The notes below the pieces were generated by a model. That model was not told the DNA's origin. It saw only the letters and a program-made list of their open reading frames with translations, and made no database searches. Positions 1-7,288 of a stretch of 13,188 nucleotides of DNA are shown here, in pieces; position 1 is the stretch's first letter, and each line of letters opens with the position of its first letter. The position numbers were made by a program, and so were the translations under genes. Source of the DNA: Bacteroidota bacterium (GTDB taxonomy: Bacteria > Bacteroidota > Bacteroidia > Cytophagales > Cyclobacteriaceae); contig JAEZEH010000071.1 of assembly GCA_023417785.1 (NCBI GenBank), forward strand, positions 1-13,188, given 5' to 3'.

Positions 1-1083
1 GGAATCGGATCGCCATACGCGATCAAGAATTACAAGAAGATAAATCCGTCATTCGGGGCACTCGAAAACCTTCGGGAGCTTGTAAAGGAGGCACATGCCC
101 GCGACATTGCGGTGATGCTTGACTGGGTGGCAAATCATACCGCCTGGGACCATGCGTGGATGCAGAATCCAAACTGGTATACGAGAGATGGGTCGGGAAA
201 TGTCATTAGCCCTCAGGGCATGGGTTGGAACGATGTTGCTGACCTGAATTTTGGTTCATCCGCCATGCGCAGGGAAATGATAAAGGCGATGAAGTACTGG
301 GTTCTTGAGGCGAATGTGGATGGCTTCCGTTGCGACTATGCCGAAGGAGTTCCGAATGACTTCTGGAAGCAGGCTATTGATACGCTGCGAAGCATTCCCA
401 ATCGAAAACTCATTATGTTTGCTGAAGCCGGAAAGAAGGACCTGCTTTCAGCGGGTTTTGACATGATTTTTGGTTGGAACTTTTATGGAAAACTCAAAGA
501 AGTTTACGAAACCAATGCATCCGTAAGTCAGGTTGTTTCGGCTCACACTTCCGACTATACAGGAATTCCCGCCGGGAAACACATCCTGCGATGGATCTCC
601 AACCACGATGAAAATGCCTGGGATGATACCCCGGCAAATAATTTCAACGGACAGGCCGGTGCCCTGGCTGCCTTTGTGGTAACATCATACATGGGAGGGG
701 TACCTTTAATTTATAACGGTCAGGAGGTTGGATTCAATTCGAAACTTCCGTTTTTTCAAAACAGCTCTGTAAAGATCGACTGGAACGCCAATACTGACAT
801 ACTGACGCAGTACAAGAAGCTGATTTCGTTTCGGCAAAGCAATGCGGCGGTTCGTGACGGTGTCATCGAGACATTCAATTCAACGGACGTAATGGCGTTC
901 CGGAAAACATTGGACGATGAAGAAGTCGCTGTGCTGGTAAATCTGCGCAATACGCCGAAAGTGCTGGAGGTTCCTTCTTCCATCAATAATACCGAGTGGA
1001 CTGATGCCATGACTGGTGAGAACACAATCCTTGCCGAAAGTATTACCTTGCAGCCGTACGAATACAGAATTCTGCATAAGTAG
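1..1083 (+). CDS. GH13 alpha-amylase family glycoside hydrolase (3' part; 5' end outside window)
   Basis: The reading frame is open from base 1, so the start and any signal peptide lie upstream; 360 codons are visible. All four GH13 signatures are present in order. Region I is DWVANH at about residues 40-45. Region II is GFRCD, with Asp112 of this fragment as the expected nucleophile. The acid/base is Glu142 in the strand FAEAG, and region IV is NHD with Asp203. After the barrel, from about residue 280, comes a small C-terminal beta domain typical of alpha-amylases. The family cleaves alpha-1,4-glucan linkages by a retaining mechanism. A GH97 alpha-glucosidase gene follows after 92 bases on the same strand, which points to starch or maltodextrin use in a Sus-like locus. 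The exact specificity (endo-amylase or a smaller maltogenic type) cannot be read from this fragment. Confidence 0.93.
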   Translation, partial: GIGSPYAIKNYKKINPSFGALENLRELVKEAHARDIAVMLDWVANHTAWDHAWMQNPNWYTRDGSGNVISPQGMGWNDVADLNFGSSAMRREMIKAMKYWVLEANVDGFRCDYAEGVPNDFWKQAIDTLRSIPNRKLIMFAEAGKKDLLSAGFDMIFGWNFYGKLKEVYETNASVSQVVSAHTSDYTGIPAGKHILRWISNHDENAWDDTPANNFNGQAGALAAFVVTSYMGGVPLIYNGQEVGFNSKLPFFQNSSVKIDWNANTDILTQYKKLISFRQSNAAVRDGVIETFNSTDVMAFRKTLDDEEVAVLVNLRNTPKVLEVPSSINNTEWTDAMTGENTILAESITLQPYEYRILHK

Positions 1084-1175
1084 CATTGTTGACGAATTTT
1101 AGAACAAAATTATCAGTGTAACAGACTGCGCCATTCTCATCTTAAGAGGTATCGTGGTCAATTTCAAATTAAACC

Positions 1176-3335
1176 ATGAGTTTCAGAAGTACATTTGCCA
1201 CCCTTTCTTTCGTTCTTACCTTTTTTATCTTGATCTGCGGGGTGGGGCATGCTCAGCATGTATTGACATCGCCCGACAATAATCTGCAAATGCGGTTTGA
1301 ACTGGGCAACAACGGTAGGGCAACGTATCAATTATCCTATAAAGGAAAACCGGTGATCCGGCCCAGCCTCCTTGGATTCGAGCTGGCTGATAAGCCTGCG
1401 TTGATAGACGGGTTCACCATCACAAGTGTTACGCGCGATTCAGTTGATTCCACATGGGAACCGGTGTGGGGTGAGGAGAAGGTTATTCGGAACCATTACA
1501 ACGAACTTACCGTAACGCTTGAACAACAGTCCGCGCCCCGTCCTACAATCCTGATCAGGTTCCGGTTGTTCGATGATGGCCTCGGTTTCCGGTACGAGTT
1601 TCCGAAACAACCCAATCTTCATTACTTCACGATTCGGGAGGAACGAACCGAGTTTACTCTCGCAGGTGATCATAAAGTATTCTGGATTCCCGGTGACTAT
1701 GATACCAATGAGTATCCTTATACAACGTCACGGGTATCCGAAATTCCATCCCTTCAGAAAAAGGCGACAGTTCATATAACCGCACAGCAACCCATCGCGA
1801 ATCCCTCGGTTCAAACCCCATCCATGATGAAAAGCGCGGATGGCTTATACATCAATATTCACGAAGCGGCGCTGGTAAACTATCCCGCGATGCACCTGAA
1901 CGTAGACGCTGACGCTTTGAAGATGAGCGCTCATCTGACACCCGACGCCGTGGGCAATAAAGGGTACATGCAAACGCCTGCGACAACACCCTGGCGCACG
2001 ATTCTCGTCAGCAATAAGGCCGGGGATATTCTTACATCAAGAACGATCCTGAATCTCAATGAGCCGAGTAAGCTTTCCGATGTATCATGGATTAAGCCCA
2101 CGAAGTACATCGGCATCTGGTGGGAATACTTCGTTGCTGGAAAGAGTACCTGGGCGTATTCCACCGAGACGAATGTGAAACTTGGCGATGACTTCAGCAG
2201 GTTTACACCGAATGGTACGCATGGAGCGACAACCGAAAGGGCAAAGAAGTTCGTTGATTTTGCGGCTGCTCATGGTTTTGACGCCGTACTTATTGAGGGC
2301 TGGAACGTCGGATGGGAAGATTGGGTTGGAAACTGGAAAGAGGACGTATTTGATTTTGTTACTCCTTATCCGGATTTCGACGTAAAGGCGGTTCAGCAAT
2401 ACGCTGCGTCGAAAGGTGTGAAGATTATAATGCATCATGAAACCGCAGCCTCGGCAACGAACTATGAACGCCGCTTAGACCGTGCTTTCAGCTTCATGAA
2501 AGATCACGGTTACGATGCCGTGAAAACAGGATACGTTGGCCCCATCATTCCACGAGGTGAGCATCACGATGGCCAGTGGATGGTCAATCACTACATTCAT
2601 GTTGCCGATCGAGCCGTGGAGTATGAGATAATGATAAACAGCCACGAAGCAGTACGTTCCACGGGGCTGCATCGGACTTATCCGAACTGGATTGCTCAGG
2701 AGTCGGCGAGAGGAACTGAATTTGAAGCCATGGCTGGGCTTGCCCCTGAACACGGAACGATACTTCCGTTTACACGGCTGGTTGGCGGGCCCATGGACTA
2801 CACACCGGGGATTTTCCAGACCGACCTGTCATACTACGGTACCGGAAGTAAGCAACGTGTAAACACTACGTTGGTGAAGCAACTCGCGTATTACGTTACT
2901 ATGTATAGTCCGTTACAAATGGCCGCTGACCTTCCCGAAAACTACGAGCGTTTTCCGGACGCATTTCAGTTCATCAAGGATGTCGCCGTTGACTGGGACG
3001 AGACACGGGTTCTTGAAGCGGAGCCGGGTGACTACCTCACGATGGCGAGGAAGGCCAAAGGAAAAGATGAGTGGTACGTAGGTGGAATTACAGATGAAAA
3101 TCCACGTACAGCCCAGATAAACTTTGCGTTTCTCCCACAGGGGAATTATGTTGCCACAGTGTACGCTGATGGGTCCGGGGCAAGTTACGATAAGGAGCCT
3201 CAAAATTATTCTGTCAAAAAATTTCTCGTGACAGCTAAGAGCAAGCTTCGGCAGCAGCTGGCCTCCAGTGGAGGAGTTGCTATAAGTATCCGCCCAGCAA
3301 CGAAAGAGGAACTTCGGCAATACAAGAAGTTATGA
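1176..3335 (+). CDS. susB: GH97 inverting alpha-glucosidase, SusB-like
   Basis: 719 residues, close to the roughly 738 of Bacteroides SusB. A type I signal peptide occupies residues 1-26 (hydrophobic core, GHA before Gln27), so the enzyme is exported to the periplasm. The order is an N-terminal beta-sandwich (about 27-290), a TIM-barrel (about 300-600) and a C-terminal beta domain. Residues known from SusB recur at a constant offset of 17: Glu422 in HHET (SusB E439) and Glu491 in SHEA (E508), the proposed bases, Glu509 (E526), and Glu515 in ARGTE (E532), the general acid. Glu179 in the DYDTNEY segment matches the calcium ligand E194. This is the inverting, calcium-dependent type, not the retaining branch with an Asp nucleophile. 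The likely role is releasing glucose from maltooligosaccharides made by the amylase just upstream. The ATG is preceded by an A-rich leader without a Shine-Dalgarno sequence. Confidence 0.95.
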   Translation: MSFRSTFATLSFVLTFFILICGVGHAQHVLTSPDNNLQMRFELGNNGRATYQLSYKGKPVIRPSLLGFELADKPALIDGFTITSVTRDSVDSTWEPVWGEEKVIRNHYNELTVTLEQQSAPRPTILIRFRLFDDGLGFRYEFPKQPNLHYFTIREERTEFTLAGDHKVFWIPGDYDTNEYPYTTSRVSEIPSLQKKATVHITAQQPIANPSVQTPSMMKSADGLYINIHEAALVNYPAMHLNVDADALKMSAHLTPDAVGNKGYMQTPATTPWRTILVSNKAGDILTSRTILNLNEPSKLSDVSWIKPTKYIGIWWEYFVAGKSTWAYSTETNVKLGDDFSRFTPNGTHGATTERAKKFVDFAAAHGFDAVLIEGWNVGWEDWVGNWKEDVFDFVTPYPDFDVKAVQQYAASKGVKIIMHHETAASATNYERRLDRAFSFMKDHGYDAVKTGYVGPIIPRGEHHDGQWMVNHYIHVADRAVEYEIMINSHEAVRSTGLHRTYPNWIAQESARGTEFEAMAGLAPEHGTILPFTRLVGGPMDYTPGIFQTDLSYYGTGSKQRVNTTLVKQLAYYVTMYSPLQMAADLPENYERFPDAFQFIKDVAVDWDETRVLEAEPGDYLTMARKAKGKDEWYVGGITDENPRTAQINFAFLPQGNYVATVYADGSGASYDKEPQNYSVKKFLVTAKSKLRQQLASSGGVAISIRPATKEELRQYKKL

Positions 3336-3339
3336 CGAT

Positions 3340-3368
3340 TGGTTTAAATGCTGACGCCCTGTAAACCA
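3340..3368 (+). repeat. Weak hairpin downstream of the GH97 gene
   Basis: Inverted repeat TGGTTTA/TAAACCA (7-bp arms, 15-base loop) begins five bases after the GH97 stop codon. No T-run follows, so it is at best a weak attenuating or mRNA 3'-end structure. The rest of 3336-3461 shows no convincing gene or promoter. Confidence 0.3.
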
Positions 3369-3461
3369 GCCTACGGATGGTACTATCTTTTCCGGCACGG
3401 ATATTTTCCCCATCTTCAGCGTTAGGTTCCTTAGGAGACTTAGCAAATTAAGCCTGAATTT

Positions 3462-3950
3462 ATGTCTGACTACACTGTACCGTCCGAAACACGAATTGGA
3501 CACGTTCACTTGAAAGTGGCTGATCTTACGCGATCACTCGACTTTTATTGTGGCCTGTTGGGGTTTGAGCTGACTATGATGTATGGGGATCAGGCTGCGT
3601 TCATTTCCGCCGGAGGCTACCATCATCACATCGGACTCAACACGTGGCACAGCAAAGATGCCCCTCCAGCCAAAAGAGACGGCGTGGGATTGTTTCATAC
3701 TGCAATCGTATATCCTACCAGAAAGGATCTGGCAGCTATCTTTGTCCGCCTTAATGACAAGGCTTATCCGTTCACCGGAGCGTCTGATCACGGCGTGTCG
3801 GAGGCCCTTTACCTCAATGACCCCGATGGCAATGGTGTTGAACTATACTGGGACAGACCCAGGGAGTTGTGGCCCAAAAAGGCTGACGACTCAATAGATA
3901 TGTACACCAGGCCATTGGATTTGAAAAGTCTGATGGCTGAATTGGGGTAA
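3462..3950 (+). CDS. VOC-family (glyoxalase/extradiol dioxygenase fold) metalloprotein
   Basis: 162 residues forming one vicinal-oxygen-chelate module pair. The first beta-alpha-beta-beta-beta unit starts with IGHVHLKVADL (residues 12-22) and runs through LDFYCGLLGFEL. The second starts around LFHTAIVYP (77-85) and ends with the very typical DPDGNGVELYWDRP (120-133). By alignment to glyoxalase-type ligands, the candidate metal ligands are His14, His56, His79 and Glu127. Such single-chain proteins are often annotated as CatE-like or glyoxalase family; the family includes dioxygenases, glyoxalases, isomerases and resistance proteins, so the substrate is unknown. There is no signal peptide, so it should be cytoplasmic. 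It lies 126 bases after the GH97 gene on the same strand, and no functional link to starch use is evident. Confidence 0.88.
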   Translation: MSDYTVPSETRIGHVHLKVADLTRSLDFYCGLLGFELTMMYGDQAAFISAGGYHHHIGLNTWHSKDAPPAKRDGVGLFHTAIVYPTRKDLAAIFVRLNDKAYPFTGASDHGVSEALYLNDPDGNGVELYWDRPRELWPKKADDSIDMYTRPLDLKSLMAELG

Positions 3951-4205
3951 GGTTCCTGCTGAACCTATCATTATTGTTAGAGAATTTTCGTTTTTCGCCC
4001 GTACCCGGATCTACCGCCAATGCCTGGTTTGACGACGACTACGTAGGTCTTGCCGTGAATCCTGCAGGAATTGTTACCTTGTCTTTCTACCTATTGTGAG
4101 ATCGCTTTGAGCGTTGTCAGAAAAGGCTATGGTCAGGGCGATGGCGCCGGGGCGTTCTTCCTGAGCGCAATATTTACTCCGGTAACCTGAGTTCTGAACT
4201 GTGTT
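3951..4205 (+). other. Intergenic stretch with a possible decayed reading frame
   Basis: No intact gene with a usable start was found in these 255 bases. One frame is open from 4059 to a TGA at 4188-4190 and reads, near its end, KGYGQGDGAGAFFLSAIF, a glycine-rich then hydrophobic run like the first helix of many small bacterial membrane proteins. It is in the same frame as the membrane protein gene that follows at 4206 and has no ATG. A second frame, with no ATG, ends in a TGA at about 4098 after a 35-60 residue run. I see no promoter box or terminator here. Confidence 0.35.
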
Positions 4206-4625
4206 TTGTTTCGCTTACTTGATAAAATTATTACGCCTGTGATTTTGACTACTGAGGTTTTTGTTGCCAGACCATACCTGCAAGCAATCACTTTCCTTCT
4301 TTTCTCGCTACTTGCCCTTTTGATTATCAGGCCTAAAGAGGTCAATGCCGTTTATACGATCAGTGGCGTTATCTATGCATTATTCATTATAGCCAACTGT
4401 GTGCTGCTGTTTTTTGTGCCGCGGGTCTGGCCATACTTTTTTCAGTCGATGTTATTTTCGGTTTTGTACATTATCGTGGTTGCATTACTGATTGAGTTGT
4501 ATGTTCGTATCTTCGCGGCGTCAGGTGACGGCGAAAGCGGAATGATCTTTCTGGTAGTCATGTATCACCCTCTTGCCGCACTCCTGGCAATTTTTCTAAA
4601 ATGGGTTTATCACCAGATATTCTGA
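4206..4625 (+). CDS. Hypothetical four-helix membrane protein
   Basis: 139 residues, not recognised. Four hydrophobic stretches are visible at about 24-42, 50-71, 79-101 and 112-133, so this is an inner-membrane protein with short loops; an Arg-Pro-Lys-Glu turn follows the first helix and a short Gly/Asp/Glu loop precedes the fourth. No ATG is available in frame near the beginning: the frame opens after a TGA at 4188-4190, and the listed start is TTG at 4206, with GTG at 4239 as the next alternative. The true start is therefore uncertain, and the gene may be 5'-damaged (an in-frame hydrophobic segment lies just before the TGA). It is 61 bases upstream of the next gene on the same strand, with a palindrome between them. 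Confidence 0.6.
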   Translation: MFRLLDKIITPVILTTEVFVARPYLQAITFLLFSLLALLIIRPKEVNAVYTISGVIYALFIIANCVLLFFVPRVWPYFFQSMLFSVLYIIVVALLIELYVRIFAASGDGESGMIFLVVMYHPLAALLAIFLKWVYHQIF

Positions 4626-4637
4626 TTGGTTATAAAT

Positions 4638-4651
4638 ATGTGTGCACACAT
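4638..4651. promoter_or_regulatory. 14-bp perfect palindrome, possible operator
   Basis: ATGTGTGCACACAT is a perfect dyad, placed 12 bases after the preceding stop codon and 36 bases before the start of the gene at 4687. Position and symmetry suit a dimeric repressor site, but no promoter box of the Bacteroidota type was found next to it and no regulator gene is adjacent, so the role is inferred only. Confidence 0.35.
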
Positions 4652-4686
4652 CAACATGAAAACGGAACTGGCGAACTTCACTGACT

Positions 4687-5343
4687 ATGGATATCTATCG
4701 GAACGCGCTTTGTGTTCTTAATTCTCTTCTGGATCGGGGACGGGTTTCACGTTGGGCAGAATACATTGCCCACGACATTGAAGCATGGGAAAACAGTCGA
4801 TCCAAGGAACACCATCGTGCCGCTTATGGCGGGATGGGTTCTATCAATGATGTTGTTTTTTCTGTTTCAACATTGGCGGACATTTGGGCAAACAATCTTT
4901 TCGCGTCGGTGAAATCCGTGTCGTTTGCGCTTAGCCACCGCGGTAACGCGGATATTCATAAATTGTTTTCAAACCCAAACGGAACACTAACGGGGTCAAT
5001 ATGTGGCAAGTGCCGGTACGCAGAGGTCTCAGCATTTGAACTGGAAGATGCGGTATCCTTCCATTTCACCCCCCGATTACTCAACGAATGCCTCCCGGAT
5101 GATAAACTTTTTCTCAACCTCACAGATGTGGCTGCGTTGTCGGGTGATGCCGAAGTGACTGCCATGCGTAATGAATTCATGAGCGGTATATCTGATGCTG
5201 GCATTACGTACAACGCTGGGCGAAAGACAAGGATGAAACCGTGCCCAAACTGCAACGCCGAGGATACATGGGTTTACCGATGGGATGTTGTGGCTGGAGA
5301 CGGGGTACTGCTTACACCGGCTCAGGATAACCTGCAGATATGA
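4687..5343 (+). CDS. Unassigned two-part protein: DUF6966-like N-terminal half plus two CxxC knuckles
   Basis: 218 residues, soluble, no signal peptide. The N-terminal half (about 5-85) contains LLDRGRVSRWAEYIAHDIE followed by AAYGGMGSINDVVF (46-58); the W-A-E-(Y/W)-I helix with a GGMGS-(x)-ND motif is what I recall from DUF6966 proteins, whose function is unknown. The C-terminal half carries CGKC (Cys106, Cys109) and CPNC (Cys186, Cys189), two CxxC knuckles about 77 residues apart that could form one zinc site. This spacing is wide for a simple zinc ribbon, so the intervening segment would have to fold as an insert. ATG 4687 is the only Met start after an in-frame stop at 4657. The 3' end overlaps the next start codon by four bases (ATGA), so the two proteins are probably translationally coupled. 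Confidence 0.72.
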   Translation: MDIYRNALCVLNSLLDRGRVSRWAEYIAHDIEAWENSRSKEHHRAAYGGMGSINDVVFSVSTLADIWANNLFASVKSVSFALSHRGNADIHKLFSNPNGTLTGSICGKCRYAEVSAFELEDAVSFHFTPRLLNECLPDDKLFLNLTDVAALSGDAEVTAMRNEFMSGISDAGITYNAGRKTRMKPCPNCNAEDTWVYRWDVVAGDGVLLTPAQDNLQI

Positions 5344-5915
5344 CGGGACCCGTGTCAGGTGGATTCAAACTGAACGAGTTAGCCGGACTTCTGCGAAGCC
5401 AGGGGTACCGCGTGGCAACGCAAGGTCCGTTGGAGATTCGGCCGGCCTTCCTTCTTTTACGGGTCCAGTACATTGTATTGGGTGTCCTGATTATTTTGGT
5501 GGTCGTAGGTTGGTGGTTTCAAAAAGACAACCCGAGTGCAACACATTTCAAAATTGTACTACCCTGGATTCTCTCCTTATTAGTTGTACTGCTCTTACTT
5601 TTAATGCTTTGGCATTTTCGCGTGAGGGTATCAGTGCGTTCGCATAGTGTCGTAAAGCAAAGTATTTTTAGGAAGTCCGTGTTTGTTGTCGATGACCTTG
5701 AAGGTTTCTATTATAAATGTCAGTCTGTTCGATTTGCCCGGAGTGGCCGCATTGATTATTACACCGCTTTTATTGGTGTTAAGTTAAGGTCTGGTTCAAT
5801 GATCCAGTTGGTTTTTATCGATGCTCCGACGAGTGATATCTGCAAAGCCAATGCCCGGATAGCATTGGATGCGCTGTCCGGGTTTATGCCAAAGTCTTGT
5901 TTTGAAATTGATTGA
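5340..5915 (+). CDS. Hypothetical two-helix membrane protein with PH-like C-terminal domain
   Basis: 191 residues. A soluble N-terminal stretch (1-35) includes LNELAGLLRSQGYRVATQGP, a helix-plus-strand pattern. Two closely spaced helices follow (about 43-59 and 72-93), then a beta-rich C-terminal part (about 97-188) ending in the amphipathic helix ANARIALDALSGFM. Two helices followed by such a domain resemble bacterial PH-like (bPH) membrane proteins, but I do not recognise a named family. The start overlaps the stop of the preceding gene as ATGA, so the pair is very likely co-translated and the two products may work together at the membrane. A hairpin terminator begins six bases after the stop codon, which makes this the last gene of its transcript. 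Confidence 0.7.
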   Translation: MTGPVSGGFKLNELAGLLRSQGYRVATQGPLEIRPAFLLLRVQYIVLGVLIILVVVGWWFQKDNPSATHFKIVLPWILSLLVVLLLLLMLWHFRVRVSVRSHSVVKQSIFRKSVFVVDDLEGFYYKCQSVRFARSGRIDYYTAFIGVKLRSGSMIQLVFIDAPTSDICKANARIALDALSGFMPKSCFEID

Positions 5916-5920
5916 ACAAG

Positions 5921-5958
5921 AAAAAACAGGCAGGTATCGTACCCGCCTTTTGTTTTTT
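5921..5958. terminator. Bidirectional intrinsic terminator
   Basis: The hairpin GGCAGGTA / TACCCGCC has one A-C mismatch and a three-base loop (5929-5947). It is preceded by a run of six A and followed by T4-G-T6, so it can stop transcription from both sides. It lies exactly between the stop codons of the converging genes ending at 5915 (+) and 5977 (-). Confidence 0.85.
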
Positions 5959-5976
5959 CGCTTTGTGAGGGGCTGT

Positions 5977-6618
5977 TTAGTATGAAGGAGTTTCCTTGAC
6001 TTCAAATCCTTCGGGTACAGCAAACACGGACGGATCATGTGCCACGTTTTCTTCGAGCTTTACGGCCTCGACAAGGATGTTTGGCTTTTGTTTTTGATAC
6101 AAGGTCAGGCCCTGCCATCCGGCAAATACGGTGGATCCGCCATATTCGTAGGCTTCACAATCTTTGCCAGCGACTGAAATATTCTCCACGCGGTTGTAGT
6201 TCTCGCTTTGGCCCTGCCGTTCGAGTTCATTCCAGGTATGAAACTGCATTTCCCAACCGCGTGAACCGTTCTGGTCTGAGATCCATGCGCTCTTTTTTTC
6301 CAGGTCGATGTAGTAGCGTGTGTTGCCATCACTGGTGTTGTATCCTTTCAGGGGCTCGTTGCCATCATAGGATTCTACGCGTTCCTTTGCACCGTAATCA
6401 TCGAAGTGTACAACCTTTCTTCCTTTCAAGTCACCTGCTGAAGTTACGAATTCAATTGTGCCGGATTTGATTTTGTATTTTCCGGAAGTAACGGCGGATG
6501 AAGCGGTTTCGTCGGATACTTCCACAGTGCTTTCAGAACTCGTTTCCTTTTTGTCAGACGAACATGAAACAAATGAGAGCATTGCAATAGTCATTGCCAG
6601 ATACGTGTTCTTTTTCAT
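5977..6618 (-). CDS. Putative lipoprotein, paralogue of the next upstream gene
   Basis: 213 residues. The N-terminus MKKNTYLAMTIAMLSFVSC gives a lipoprotein signal with Cys19 as the lipidated residue; the lipobox (F-V-S-C) is loose but acceptable for Bacteroidota. A Ser/Thr/Glu-rich spacer (20-45) follows, then a beta-rich domain with KYKIKSGTIEF, HFDDYGAKERVESY, DQNGSRGWEMQFHTWNELE, VAGKDCEAYEYGG and VFAGWQGLTLYQKQ. The YxIKSGxxEF...FDDYGxKE pattern recalls Bacteroidota lipoproteins with a LolA/DUF4412-like beta fold, but I cannot name the family. It matches the neighbouring gene along the whole mature domain, so the pair arose by tandem duplication. It is the last gene of the minus-strand block and is followed by the terminator at 5921-5958. 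SSDKKE directly after the Cys may direct it to the cell surface (inference). Confidence 0.85.
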   Translation of the reverse strand: MKKNTYLAMTIAMLSFVSCSSDKKETSSESTVEVSDETASSAVTSGKYKIKSGTIEFVTSAGDLKGRKVVHFDDYGAKERVESYDGNEPLKGYNTSDGNTRYYIDLEKKSAWISDQNGSRGWEMQFHTWNELERQGQSENYNRVENISVAGKDCEAYEYGGSTVFAGWQGLTLYQKQKPNILVEAVKLEENVAHDPSVFAVPEGFEVKETPSY

Positions 6619-6659
6619 AGTTAGCGAATGTAACGTTATTGTTAATTAATGTTGTGTGC

Positions 6660-7259
6660 CTAAGGTAATTCTTTCACTGTAAATCCTGAAGGCACTGTAA
6701 AGATCGCCGCGTCATGCTTTACGTCTTCTTCAAGCTTTATTGCCTGAATCAGAATGCCCGGATTCTGCTTATGATAGAGAGTAAGACCATTCCATCCTGC
6801 GAAAACGGCTATATCCTTGTATTGATATGCTTCGCAGTTTTTTCCGACAACTGTAAAATTTTCAACTTTTGTATAATCTTCCTGGTAGTTAGGAAGGCGT
6901 CGTATTTCGTCCCAGGAATGAAATTCCATTTCCCAACCGCGATCACCATGCTGGTCGACGCGATAGGCAATTTTTGCTTCAGCATGCAGGGTATACCGCG
7001 TTTTCCCGTCACTGAACACACACGATTCGAGCAGTCCGTCTTCATACACTTCTACGCGTTCCTTAGAGCCGTAATCATCGAAGTAAAGGATCTTTGTGCT
7101 CTTGATCCCGGCGAAGTCCTGTTCGAACTCCATGATTCCTGATTTGATGTCATATTTGCGCGCTGTTGGTATCTCAGCAGGGGCGGGATCATCTTTATCA
7201 GCGCATGCAGCTACTACAAGAATTGTGAGTATTAGTAATTTGGTTGTAGTCGTATTCAT
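6660..7259 (-). CDS. Putative lipoprotein, paralogue of the next downstream gene
   Basis: 199 residues. It has a classical lipobox V-A-A-C with Cys19 lipidated, followed at once by ADKDDP, an acidic run like the surface-export signals described for Bacteroidota lipoproteins. The mature domain repeats the blocks of its neighbour: KYDIKSGIMEF, YFDDYGSKERVEVY, DQHGDRGWEMEFHSWDEI, VVGKNCEAYQY, VFAGWNGLTLYHKQNPGIL and VPSGFTVKELP. The Ser-rich spacer of the paralogue is shorter here. The gene lies 29 bases after the OmpA-like gene and 41 bases before the paralogue, both gaps without a clear promoter, so co-transcription is likely. Function unknown; two Cys in the mature domain (in the LLESCVF and GKNCEAY segments) could be structural, but only the second is shared with the paralogue. 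Confidence 0.85.
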   Translation of the reverse strand: MNTTTTKLLILTILVVAACADKDDPAPAEIPTARKYDIKSGIMEFEQDFAGIKSTKILYFDDYGSKERVEVYEDGLLESCVFSDGKTRYTLHAEAKIAYRVDQHGDRGWEMEFHSWDEIRRLPNYQEDYTKVENFTVVGKNCEAYQYKDIAVFAGWNGLTLYHKQNPGILIQAIKLEEDVKHDAAIFTVPSGFTVKELP

Positions 7260-7288
7260 AATCCGATTTATTTTTTGTTCCTAATCCG

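Noticed and set aside
2085..2438. 117-codon open frame on the - strand inside the GH97 gene
   Set aside because: Antisense to the catalytic barrel of GH97 with no domain of its own.
3384..3391. TATCTTTT upstream of the VOC gene as a -7 box
   Set aside because: No TTG at 19-21 bases upstream, one mismatch, and about 70 bases from the start codon; too weak to call a promoter.
5285..5647. 120-codon open frame on the + strand across the overlap of the two unassigned genes
   Set aside because: Out of frame with both; the genes at 4687 and 5340 have coherent domains and an ATGA junction, while this frame has none.
6039..6470. 143-codon open frame on the + strand inside the first lipoprotein gene
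   Set aside because: Arg/His/Cys-rich nonsense-like composition, antisense to a lipoprotein whose sequence is confirmed by its paralogue.
6631..6649. Two 8-bp palindromes (TAACGTTA and TTAATTAA) in the gap between the lipoprotein genes
   Set aside because: Short A/T-rich palindromes are expected in such gaps, and no promoter box or repeat elsewhere supports a role.
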